Source: Vanessa cardui (lineage: Eukaryota > Arthropoda > Insecta > Lepidoptera > Nymphalidae). From it: a DNA stretch of 64,000 nucleotides. The notes under the pieces are model-generated. The model ran no database searches. It worked only from the letters and a program-made list of their open reading frames with translations, and was not told the DNA's origin. The stretch spans positions 2,187,501 to 2,251,500 of the forward strand of contig NC_061135.1 in the NCBI RefSeq assembly GCF_905220365.1. Reading direction: 5' to 3'. Shown here piece after piece: positions 1 to 9,981 of the stretch. How positions within the stretch are numbered: position 1 is the stretch's first letter; each line of letters starts with the position of its first letter. Both the position numbers and the translations under genes were made by a program.

Positions 1-544
1 CAGCTTACTAATCCAGTGGGCTATGTCTCATTTCTGATGCGATCCTTCAAAGAAACGCCGAGCATAGCCCTTTCCATAGCACGCTGAGCGACTTTAAGCT
101 GGTGGACCAGCCTTGTCGTGAGTCTCCACATCGTGAGTGGACGCACTGATTGAAGACTTTCGTCTTAAGGCACTGTGGGATCGACGATGTTAAGATTCGA
201 CGTAACTTCCCAAACGTAACCCAACCCAGCAGAATTCTATTCACCTCGTCCTCAAGGTTGTTTCTACCTAATCGCTGAGTCTGCTCGAGGTAGATAGGGA
301 TGTAAGGGTGCGCAAACTACACCTTAGTGCCCCAAGCCAACCTCACCTGCCCGTGGTGCATCCTGCCGACCAGCAAACGAGGCTGTGGCGTCCGACTGAT
401 GGCGGTATAACCATCAACATAATAGGCGTAGCTAAATACCACAGGCCGGTGACGGGCAGCAGCGTCACCGGTGCGAGAAGCTACGTCCTGCGATCGCCAA
501 CCCGCCTGCCCAGCGTGGCGATTATGGGCACAACCTCCACATGC

Positions 545-840
545 AGCACACACGCAAACCAGACAAAATGGCACTGCAATTTGAAGGAGATGTACGCAGT
601 GATAGCGGCCATATCCTCCAGAGCAACTTTGCTCCAAGAATCGAGAATCATTCTTCAGTGTGATAATAGAACAGTTGTTTTCTATATAAAGAATGAGGGA
701 GGAACCCGGTCTTGCTAGATCTGACTCAAAAACTGCTGGCTCTAGTAGACCACCTCAATGTTGTACTTCTACCTCACCACCTGCCGGGACTGTACAACAC
801 CGTAGCCGACCTCACGGCAATCGCGCCGGCTCCCAGTGCA
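545..840 (+). pseudogene. RNase H-like domain of the DIRS remnant
   Basis: From about 545 the frame reads WHCNLKEMYAVIAAI, then LQCDNRTVVFYIKNEGGTRS. After a one-base frameshift near 709 it continues as LLDLTQKLLALVDHLNVVL and PHHLPGLYNTVAD. The KE, CDN and HLPG..N..AD blocks are the familiar RNase H/connection signature of DIRS-like elements. The frameshift and later stops show it is not functional. The family assignment rests on motif memory, not on a search. Confidence 0.6.
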
Positions 841-908
841 TCTCACAGAAGATAACAAACACATCTCTCATAATGGACTTCGGACGTCAAACGGAACACA
901 TAATATAA

Positions 909-1202
909 AAATTTTACCTTCCAATAAAATTTGTATTATGCTTCCTAAGACGTCCGAAGTCCAGGTAATGTCTTCCTGGGGCTACATCAATCCATTATGA
1001 GCCGAACAATGACAAATTTGATGGCTTGTATTTGCTTGTCAGTTTAATTCCAGAAAGGTATACTCCTTTCTGGAATTAAACTTAAAGCTTAAAGGGGGCG
1101 CCGTAGACCTGAGCGGGAAACGGAAGTCAGATAATGTACTCCCCTAATGGACTTCGGACGTCTTAGGAAACATAATACAAATTTTATTGGAAGGTAAAAT
1201 TT
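909..1202. repeat. 55-bp inverted repeat pair of the DIRS remnant
   Basis: Arms 909-963 and 1148-1202 are reverse complements with a single mismatch, separated by 184 bp. A third, shorter copy of the outer motif (tggacttcggacgtc) begins at 874. The spacer contains a separate 18-bp hairpin. Confidence 0.8.
1041..1082. repeat. Perfect 18-bp hairpin
   Basis: Arms 1041-1058 and 1065-1082 are perfect reverse complements around the 6-nt loop tatact. It lies between the two long inverted repeats of the DIRS remnant. Its role is unknown. Confidence 0.85.
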
Positions 1203-1496
1203 ATATTTATCTAAATATTTGTACTATGGATGACTTGTGACTATGGATCTTGATCCGGCTTGTTTAAAAAAAAAACATGACATCAAAAGAGCTTCCTTAT
1301 TAAACATCTCAGAATTCATTAAACATTATTAATTTAAAATTCAAAAAGTTTTGAATTATTAAAATAATTAAAATGATCATCCGCGCTACGAATTCATCTT
1401 AAATGCGTGATTTTCCGCCTGCATATAAGTATATTTTATTAGTAAAAAGATCTCATTATTATGCCAGAGTTTAAAGGTCTGAAAGTGTAAACTCAC

Positions 1497-4400
1497 AGTG
1501 GTTTTGTGCATCATGGTCTTGTGCATGGCGAGGCCCAGCTTGCTGACGAACGAGTACCCGCACACGCCGCAGATGAACTCCGACGGGTGCTTCATGCGAA
1601 CGTGCGATAAGTACGACGTCCATTTCCTGAGAACCATTAAAGTTCAAACTTGGGAGATTATTTAATTCGAGCTTAAAACATGAAGAAATTAGTCTAAACA
1701 TAGTCAGAGTCGGATTTAAAGGTCTGGAGGCCCTGGGGCCACAAAGCAGTGGAAGCCCTAGACCAACAGGAGCGTGGAGATCCTAATAATTATATCATGG
1801 ATTAGCTTAAGCTTTTATTAATTTGAATCAGTAAGTATTTCTTGACTGGTATCGGTAACTTTTAAAATATTAAGTAGTAAGATATATTATAATTTGACTA
1901 TATCTCGGTATTTGTTAACTCACTGAAAATTTTTTGTGGCCCCCACTTATGTGGAGGCCCCAGGGCAGTTGCCTTCCTTAAATCCGGCCCTGAAAATAGT
2001 ACATATTATATTATTATTGAATATACAAGGCATGTCGTCCCACAATTTGTTGCTCATTATAGACCGATGGACATTATATATAAAACTAGACCTGTAACGA
2101 AATTACTTGGCTATATATTATACATTCAATATCAAACAAAATAATTATATTAAACATTAGAAAGAGACAGACAAAAAGAAAGAGAGAGATGGGTCGCCTC
2201 AGGCTGTCTTTTAAACGTGACGATTCCCACAAACTTTGTAAGTCCGCGTTAAACTTCTTCGTTCAATCGTAACGTACGTAACAGCCTGTAAATTTCCCAC
2301 TGCTGGGCTAATGGCCTCCTCTCCCATTAAAGAGAGGGCTTGGAACATATTCCACCACGATGTGTCCAATGCGGGTTGTTGGAATACACGTGTGGCAAAA
2401 TTTCAGTGAAATTAGTCACATGCAGGTTTCCTCACTCAAATTAAGCACATATATATATAGTGATGCTTGCCTGGAATTGAACCCAAAATCATCGGTTAAA
2501 ATGCACGCGTTCTAAGCACTGGGCCATCTCGGCTCTTCGTTCAATCATAAATAGGATACTCACGTCAATACCTCATCGCAGTACTGGCATTTGTACGTCA
2601 CGCCTTTATGCCACATCTGATGTTGTCTTGCTTGAGTCCTGCAATTTAAAATTAAAAATCTCACTCATATTAATTTGTAGACATTGCCTACTTCGATGTT
2701 TTTTGTAGGCAAAGGTCTGACTTTCAAAGTTTCATTTTCTATCATAACTCATTTTTAGTCTATGGTTTAGTGGTAAAATAATCAAATAGGTTCTACTGTA
2801 TAAATATAGTATTTTTTAATGGGAGATTGTATAATTTATCTAAGGAAATATTTTTGTCATTCTTAATAGAAAATATATATGTGTATACATGTATGTACTA
2901 TTTTACCATAAATACTAAAATAATCCCATAGACAATCACTCTGTCAATCATTTAGGATATGCTAAACAATATTAAAAAAAAATACTCACCCAGATTTAGA
3001 GATGTACGGACAAGTCTTACACGCAAATTTCTTCTCGTGGTTGGAACTGTGTTTCTGCAGTATTCGTTTCGTTTTGAATCTGAACTTGCAGATTTGGCAC
3101 TCCAAGTCCCCTGCACTCTGGAATAGGGAAGATGCGATATTTTTACTTTCGTATTAATTTAAAAAAACTCCATATAGGATAGTTCATAAGTATATTAAAA
3201 ACTAAAAAAATTCAATTTACTGCAAAAAATGCTGTTTCATAATATCGATTTAAATTTTCGCGCGTAAACGGAACTATATTTCGTATGACGTCACTCCTGT
3301 CTGTCACTGGCCCATTGATCGTACTAGTCACAAATAAACACACGGACGGAATAACTTTTCATTAATATCCAATACTAGTCTGATAGTTACCGGTTCGTGT
3401 TTGCTGACGTGATGCTGCCACGCCTGCTCGTCAATGAACCCTTTGAAGCACAGCTTGCACTGGAATATCGCGTTGATATAGTTCGAAGAATTCTGCCGCT
3501 GTAAGATCTCTGCCTTTTGTTGTTCCTCCTGCAGATTAAAGGGAGCACTGTAGGTCCATTTGACCGATCTCAACTGTAATGGCTTCTAGTCTAACTGGTA
3601 CTTGAATAGAGTATTACAGTTATTAATTACCACCAACCCGCATTTGAACAGCGTGGTGGAATATGTTCCAAATCTTCTCCTCAAAGGGAGAGGAGGCCTT
3701 TAGCCCAGCAGTGGGAATTTACAGGCTGTTGTTGTTGTGGTTGTTATTAATTACGGGATATTTACTATATTTTTTTGTATTTTTATTCATTGGAGCTCGA
3801 TATTTCGACATTATCTGACATGTCTCGTTCATGTGACTGAAGTTTGTGGGTAGATGTTGATAATGTTAGAAGTGTCCATATCGGACTACCTCCTTTCTCG
3901 TACGTTTGCTGCGTAAACACCGATCACCACTACAATTGTCACTTTCCCCCCTACCATTGTCACTAGTTATATTTATTTTAAGTACATCCGACACTCGGTC
4001 TCGCAAACAATACATTCGTAGATAATGTCGAAATATCGAGCTCCGACAAATAAAAATAAAAAACATGGTAAATATACCTTAATTAATAACTGTAATAATA
4101 AAAATAACCATGTTAATTTAAAATTTTTTAAAAGTATAACGGCACATTGCCGTTATCATTATTTATAGTACCCATATGCGAGATGCAAATGGATTGTTTT
4201 CCGTTTGGCTTCGCTTACAAAAGCGACCGAAGTCGCGTCAGAGCGAAGAAACGTCAAAACCGCTATAATTCAAAAAAAGGTTGCTATCTGATGTGATTAT
4301 CGCTTTTGACGTTTCTTGACGCTCTTAAAATACAGTGGCGCCGTCAAGTATATTTTTATTTGATAACTACAGGCACAAGGGACATTTCATCTTAGTTCCC

Positions 4401-7400
4401 AAAGTTGGTGGCGTATTGTCGATGAAAGGAATGATTAATGCGTCTTACAGCAATATTGTCTATGGGCGGTGGTGACCATTTTCCATCAGGTGGCCCATAT
4501 GCTCGTCCACTAAAAAAATGATTTGAATTAACCTAAATGGTTACCGTTAATGTAATGATGTCACAATAGTTTTCCAGCTCGAATTCCTCCTCGATAACGC
4601 CTCCCGTGTTGTTGGTGCGTCGTTGTCTGGGGACAGTTGTTGGTTTTCTAGGTTTCTCTTCGTTCTTCCTGGGCCTTCCACGCTTGCGTTTGACCTCTAT
4701 GATTATGCTTTCTTGTGGAACTTTATTTGTGTTGTTTGTTATCTGCAATTAATTAATATTTGTTAATTTAATATGTGATTTATATTTTTTTAATATATTT
4801 TATGTCCAAAATACCGATAAAGAAATATTTAAAATCAACCCCTCTATTTCGGTTCTAATACTATTTTTCACAGTGAGCAATTCGGTTTAACAATGATGCG
4901 GGAATATCAAGTCTTATATATATTTACGATGCTTGGGTAAAATCACATAATGCTATTGGAGTATTCCATGATTTGTCTAAAGCATTTGACACACAATCAA
5001 ATGCTTGAAACACACACACACACACACAGAAACGACAAACTCAAACTCTACAAACGAGATCAGTCCGGTTAATTTATGATTGAAGCTCGAGACTCTCTTT
5101 CAAGATTTTTTAACTAATAGATTAATTTAACTATTTTGTCACAATATGTTATGTATATGGGTGATTCAACGAGGTCTTTTGATATTAGGCAGGGCGGCAC
5201 GATAAAAATATATAAAATTGATTTCTTTTTCTACATTACATTATGTAATCAGGTATTTTATATCCTGTAGATGAATGGCCAGTAAATTAATCAACTTTTA
5301 TGAGTATTTTAAGGGACCAGGGAAGATAATCTGTACAGGGTAGAGAGATGAAGGCCAGGGCAGGATACCTTACTTTACAGGGGAAAGATGAATTGAGAAA
5401 AAAACTCAATTTCGTAAGAATCAACTTTAATTATTCACTAATTTGTGGTAGTTTATAACTAATACAGAAATTCAGACTTGAAGTTTCGTAGTCTTTTTTA
5501 AGTAACCTGAATTGGGAATTAAACTTAGAAAACAAAAATACTTAATATCTGCTTACAAAAATCACAAAAGTGACATCTTTTTATAAAGTAAAATAAACTT
5601 AACTTAAATATTTTCTTAAATAAAACTCTTAATTGAGAATATGAGAATCAACGCTTTGATAAAAAAAATACAAGAACTTCTAAAAAAATAACATTAAAAA
5701 TAAAACAATTGAGAGCACACCTGTTCAAACATTAATACTTTTGTCAAATGTGTAAAAAATCCTCTGCCCTTTCATATTTCACTTGGTGGTAGGGCTTTGT
5801 GCAAGCCCGTCTGGGTAGGTACCACCCACTCATCAGTTAATCAACTGCCAAATAACAGTACTCAGTATTGTTGTGTTCCGGTTTGAAGGGTGAGTGAGCC
5901 AGTGTAACTACGGGCACAAGGGACATAACATCTTAGTTCCCAAGGTTGGTGGCACATTGACGATGCAAGGAATAGTTAGTATTTTTTTACAGCGTCATTG
6001 CATATGGGTGTTGGTGACCACTTACCATCAGGTGGCCCATATGCTCGTCCGCAAAAATATAACATAAAAAAAAAATAATGATTTGGGGCTGGTAAGTTTT
6101 TAATAATCTGGTCGCATGTGACGAAATAAATATCATTGTCATCAATTCTGAAGCTATTTCCAGTATTCTCAGAGACTTTGCAGAAAATAACTTCGACTTC
6201 ATCATCTTCTTTAACCCCTGTGCACATCGCTACGTAACGATATTCTGATTCTTTATGTCTTTATGCAACAGTCTCACCAAGACAAAATCACCATTATTCA
6301 ATTTATTTTTCAACCCAGATGTTAATATTCGTTCACAAACTGATATGTCTCCTCGGAAACTGGCTGAGAACAAGACGAAGGTACTCTAACCTGCTTTGAC
6401 TTTCTATATTTCATTAGTGGTTCTTCGTCAGATAATATTTTTTTTTCTTGACAGTATCTCTCGATTTTAGTGAATTAGGTAATGCGCTTACCCTTGAACC
6501 TGGACTTTTCTCTATCTCCATATTATGTTGTCCTTTGGATCTCGGAAGTCTTTTTTTATAACATTGTATTGTTGAAGCTGAGCTATTTGAGTTGCCTGTT
6601 TTTTTATTAATATATTTCTTGCTCGCCTTGCCTGGATCGATCATCGTTGTCCAACTTGCGCTCGTTAATGAATATTTTCATTAGGAGGAACTTCGTTGTC
6701 TGGAGTAAGTAGGGTAGCAGGAGCATTTCCAATATGTTGAAGAGATAAACGTCGTCTCCGCTGTTTTGCCTTTTCTCTCCATATCGTCTGGCTTTTCGTT
6801 GTTCACTGGGTGTCATTTGGTTTACAGCCTTAATAGTTCCCTTCTCTTTTTTTCTTTCATATTTCTTCTTTTCCTTTTCCTTCTGTTGAGAATTCGTTTC
6901 GGGATCATTTTTTATGCGTCGGTATCTCAATCGTTCTGCCAGACGCTTCTTTTCGAGATGTTCTTCACGAGTTAGTTTCTTTCGAGGAGGCATGATCTAA
7001 AGAAATGAAAAAGCTTATTCAAACATTTTAGAAATAAATTTATATAATTGCTACGTAGTAGAAGACTAACGTATTACAAAATTCATATACTAATTAAAAT
7101 ATATGTATACTAAGAAAGCAGTAATATCACACTTCTTTATCTACCCTGGATGTAAAGTCTCTACCCTGGCATCTCACGAAGCAGGGGAAATACGGCAGGG
7201 AAGACACGTTCTCATGAAAAAACTAAGATTAATCAGGATAAAATATGTTGAAACGAAAAAACCAATTAACACGGTAAATTAAGCTTAAATTAAAGTAAAT
7301 AAATTATACAAACAGACTTTAAATGTAAATAAGAAATGAATAAAACTTACCAGTGGAGATACTGCAATCACTGACACGTCCTTTTGAGCCGAGTGGCGCG

Positions 7401-9981
7401 ATCGAATTATTTGCCAATGAGAGCGCGCGGATGGCGCTCGCGGCATTTATTACTAACTTAACTTTAAAACAAATGCTCTGCCTATTGAAATTTGAAGCGT
7501 CAACGTATTTTGGCGGCATTTATAACGCACGAAAAATAGGCAGGGGAGGAGACTTAATGTATGAGGAACAAAAACTGATATTTTTTTTTTAAATAGAAAA
7601 TTAAAGTAATTTTATAACGTTCATTATTGTTAATTATACTGTTTTTTTGTAATAAATAACGCTTACATTTTGAATGAATTAGTAATATGTTAAATTTGGA
7701 AGAGTTTGTTACAGAATAGTAAAGAGACAGGCCAGGGTAGATACTTTTTTCTAGGTGAACATGAAATTACAGCTAAACTAAGCTAATTCAGATATTGTAG
7801 TTCATTGGTAAAAATGTATGCTTTTTTATTATTAAACATGTAAGGATAAGTTTATAACATCAAGTTTACGACTCCGTAAAATCACTAAATCCTTATTGGG
7901 GCAAGATATCCGTTTCTATAACAAAATTCTACATAATATATTTTTAACATTGCCAATAAATAAATACAGATAAATTGTAAAAAAAATACATAAATAAAAA
8001 AAGAATATTGTTCAACCCAACCTATAAATATGACGAAATAGGGTAATATACCTATATAATTGTGTTTAATTAAGCAAACTTTTTAATTCAAAGATTGTTA
8101 AATAGTAAATACTGAGTTTTTTGACAGTTCTTGGTAGAATCTACATTCTGAACTGTTGGTAGCTTCACTAAATAGTGTGTGTAAAAGCCTACTTGAATAA
8201 AGTATATTTAAAAGAAAAATATTAGTTTATTTTTGAAATAGTCTATATTGGTAGTTATGGCATTGCAAATGTGACCTAAGCCTACTGCTACCTACATGAG
8301 TGAAATATATAAATATATTTTAATTATATTGTGTATACAAGTATAACATTACAATTAGTCTTGAGCCTATCAATGTTGATTTATTGGTGATATAGATTAA
8401 CTTCTCAGAATTGGCAGAAAACTGGGGATGAATTCAGCTACTCCTTTATCACAAGATAGGGTGAACAAAATCTAGTCATCTCTATAACTCTTTAACTCTT
8501 CATTGATTATTGAGTGCACTACTTAATTACTATGGTCGACTCCCTTAAAATAGTAAAGTAGTATAGTAAAGTAAGAGTCTGTAAATTTCCCACTGCTGAG
8601 ATAAGGCCTCCTCTTCCATTAAAGAGAGTGTTTGGAATATATTCCACCACACTGTTCCAATGCCGGTCGGTGGAATGCACATGTGGTAGAATTTCGATGA
8701 AATTAGACACATGCAGGTTTCCTCACGGTGTTTTCCTTCACCACCAAGCACGAGATGAATTATAAACACAAATTAAGCACATATATACAGTGGCGCTTGC
8801 CTGGGTTTGAACCCGCAATCATCGGTTAAGATGCACGCGTTCCAACCACTGGGCCATTTCAGCTCAATTCAATTTACTTCAATAATTGCTTACTTCTGAG
8901 TCATCTTCTCTGTCAATTTTAATGTCTTTATCAATGTTGACTTTTTTCCTCCTCTTCATTTTCATTTCTTTTTTCTTCTCTTTATGTAAAGACAGTGGTT
9001 CATCATCACTTGATAACATTCTATCAACACTTGATAGTAATGATAGATCATCACAGCTGTTTTCCCTCTTGATGTTACCTTTATTATCAAAATAATCTCC
9101 ATCGTCGATAACTTCAAATGGTTCGGTTTTAATTTCATTGTTAATGTCTAAATCTGCATCAGTTATATTCAAGCATTGTACTTGGCTAAGTGTTATATTG
9201 GACGTTAAACGGAAAACATCTTTGTCTATCTTATTTATAACATCACTAGTAATCTGTAATAGATAAATCTAATTAATGTATTACCAGAGACAAGCATATG
9301 GATCTAAATTTTGATTATTAAAATAATTAGTAGTAAATGTAACACAGTTATACCATGTAAATCTAATTTTAGAAAACATTCAAAAAAGGCCAGAACAAAT
9401 TCTGTTGGAATACAAAAATAAATTTCAACACACAGACTGCATAATAAATTGTAATTCATTCATTCCTTTTTGGCCAGCAGACACCAACAATATAAAAAGA
9501 AAAAATCACTTCTTATATTCACAATGCACTATCAATTACAGGATGTAAGATATATTGTGCGTACACTGATCTTATAAATGGGATCAGTACAAAGTATGTG
9601 TTCAATTATTGCCACCGATAAGACTTGAACAACTGAATAATTACCTTTTCACATGAGTGCAATAGGCCTAATAATGTCGCTTGTCCTCGCAAACATTTCT
9701 CTCTGAATAGATAAAACTTTTGTAAGTGTGCAGTACATTCATAGCAAACATATTTTGGCAGGTTTTCCACATCATTCTGAAATTGAATTTACAATAACAT
9801 ATTATAATTATATACAATAAAACTGTAATATAATATTAATATTTTTACATTAACATCTTAATTAAATACTTACATGATTTCCTACTAAAACTTCGTAATA
9901 AGTTTCCAGTGAATAAGAATGTAAATTAAACATTTTTACATTCATTAACAGGCATATTCTGCACACTTTTATATCCTCCAT
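1497..9981 (-). CDS. ZAD-domain C2H2 zinc-finger protein, 3' end outside window
   Basis: Eight exons on the minus strand join with consistent phase: 9981-9874, 9776-9645, 9253-8894, 4742-4545, 3573-3391, 3117-2990, 2638-2564 and 1626-1497 (438 codons so far). The last has a good GT donor (ACT|gtgagt), so more exons lie to the left. The start MEDIKVCRICLL with VCYEC in exon 2 gives the four cysteines of a ZAD (zinc-finger-associated) dimerisation domain, residues about 5-80. Exon 3 is acidic then basic with a SUMO-like IKTE. Exon 4 has an AT-hook (KRKRGRPRK). Exons 5-8 encode C2H2 fingers, two of them split by introns: FQCKLC...HVSKH, LECQIC...HSSNH, FACKTC...HQMWH, YKCQYC...HVRMKH, and FICGVC with its H residues at the end of exon 8. 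In insects this family comprises nuclear DNA-binding regulators; the target is unknown. No symbol is given because ZAD paralogues are numerous. Confidence 0.88.
1705..1992. mobile_element. hAT-type MITE, 288 bp
   Basis: The ends are inverted repeats: CAGAGTCGGATTTAAAGG on the left and, read inward, CAGGGCCGGATTTAAGG on the right, with a further inner complementary block (ccctggggcc / ggccccaggg). It is flanked by 8-bp near-identical duplications, aacatagt (1697-1704) and aaaatagt (1993-2000). The CAG start and 8-bp duplication are hAT hallmarks. It carries no coding capacity and sits in the intron between exons 7 and 8 of the zinc-finger gene. Confidence 0.75.
2281..2535 (-). repeat. tRNA-derived SINE, family A
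   Basis: Read on the minus strand this starts gagccgagatggcccagtg with a tRNA-like A box. The gttcaattcc-type B box follows, then the conserved body ending in the cctcctctccc and ctgtaaatttcccac blocks. A short internal deletion removes the segment around the gaaaacatcgtgag motif. At least eight copies of this family occur in the window. Confidence 0.8.
3126..3330. repeat. Dispersed repeat, copy 1 (gaagatgcgatattttta family)
   Basis: The segment starting gaagatgcgatattttta and ending around tatgacgtcactcctg..tgtcactggcccat is repeated at about 13092-13290 with roughly three quarters identity by eye. It lies in the intron between exons 5 and 6 of the zinc-finger gene. The class is unknown. 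Confidence 0.65.
3631..3745 (+). repeat. tRNA-derived SINE family A, 3' fragment
   Basis: Only the 3' half is present, from ccaacccgcatttgaacagc to the (ttg)n tail. The A and B boxes are missing, as in a 5'-truncated insertion. Confidence 0.75.
3792..4044. repeat. Element with perfect 25-bp inverted ends
   Basis: Arms 3792-3816 and 4020-4044 are perfect reverse complements (core gagctcgatatttcgacat). Similar A/T-rich flanks (ttatttttatt and aaataaaaataaa) extend the symmetry. The 203-bp interior has no meaningful frame. It is a non-autonomous element or a Penelope-like fragment in the intron between exons 4 and 5 of the zinc-finger gene; the class is uncertain. Confidence 0.55.
4363..4518 (+). 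repeat. Interspersed repeat family B, 3' fragment
   Basis: Matches the 3' part of the full copies at 5778 and 45152: acaggcacaagggaca, cttagttcccaaagttggtgg, ttaccatcagg-like block, and catatgctcgtcc before an A-rich tail. Confidence 0.75.
5778..6078 (+). repeat. Interspersed repeat family B, full-length-like copy
   Basis: Runs from acttggtggtagggctttg through gtctgggtaggtaccaccc to catatgctcgtccgcaaa and an A-rich tail, about 300 bp. It has no clear tRNA A/B boxes, so it is either a SINE of another origin or a recurrent LINE 3' end. Nine full or partial copies occur in this window, in both orientations. Confidence 0.78.
6082..6993 (-). pseudogene. Decayed repetitive ORF (MPPRKK-type)
   Basis: The N-terminal piece starts at 6993 with MPPRKKLTREEHLEKKRLAE and is a highly basic, coiled-coil-like 80 residues (KEKEKKKYERKKEKG, MTPSEQRKARR). 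It then loses sense. A C-terminal piece further down reads GDFVLVRLLHKDIKNQ, a frameshift, then YVAMCTGVKEDDEVEVIFCK and FRIDDNDIYFVTCDQIIKNL. The middle is missing or scrambled. It lies in the long intron 3 of the zinc-finger gene in the same orientation. Similar basic N-termini occur in uncharacterised repetitive insect proteins; I cannot name the element class. Repeated ccagggtaga motifs around 5336, 7140-7175 and 7728 may belong to the same insertion. Confidence 0.5.
8550..8865 (-). repeat. tRNA-derived SINE, family A
   Basis: Nearly complete copy on the minus strand: gagctgaaatggcccagtgg A-box head at 8865, ggttcaaacccaggcaag B box, central ggtgaaggaaaacaccgtga block, and an (actttact)-type tail at 8550-8575. 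It sits 29 bp beyond the 3' end of zinc-finger exon 3, just inside intron 3. Confidence 0.85.

Larger units (their letters stand above)
1..1205 (+). mobile_element. Decayed DIRS-type retrotransposon remnant
   Basis: This stretch carries a degenerate RNase H-like reading frame of the kind that follows the reverse transcriptase in DIRS/tyrosine-recombinase retroelements. Two 55-bp inverted repeats lie downstream at 909-963 and 1148-1202, differing at one base. Inverted repeats near the ends are usual for DIRS elements, whereas LTR and LINE elements lack them. The left boundary is outside the window and no recombinase domain can be read, so this is a partial, dead copy. It lies beyond the last visible exon of the minus-strand zinc-finger gene, possibly in one of its introns. 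Confidence 0.6.
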
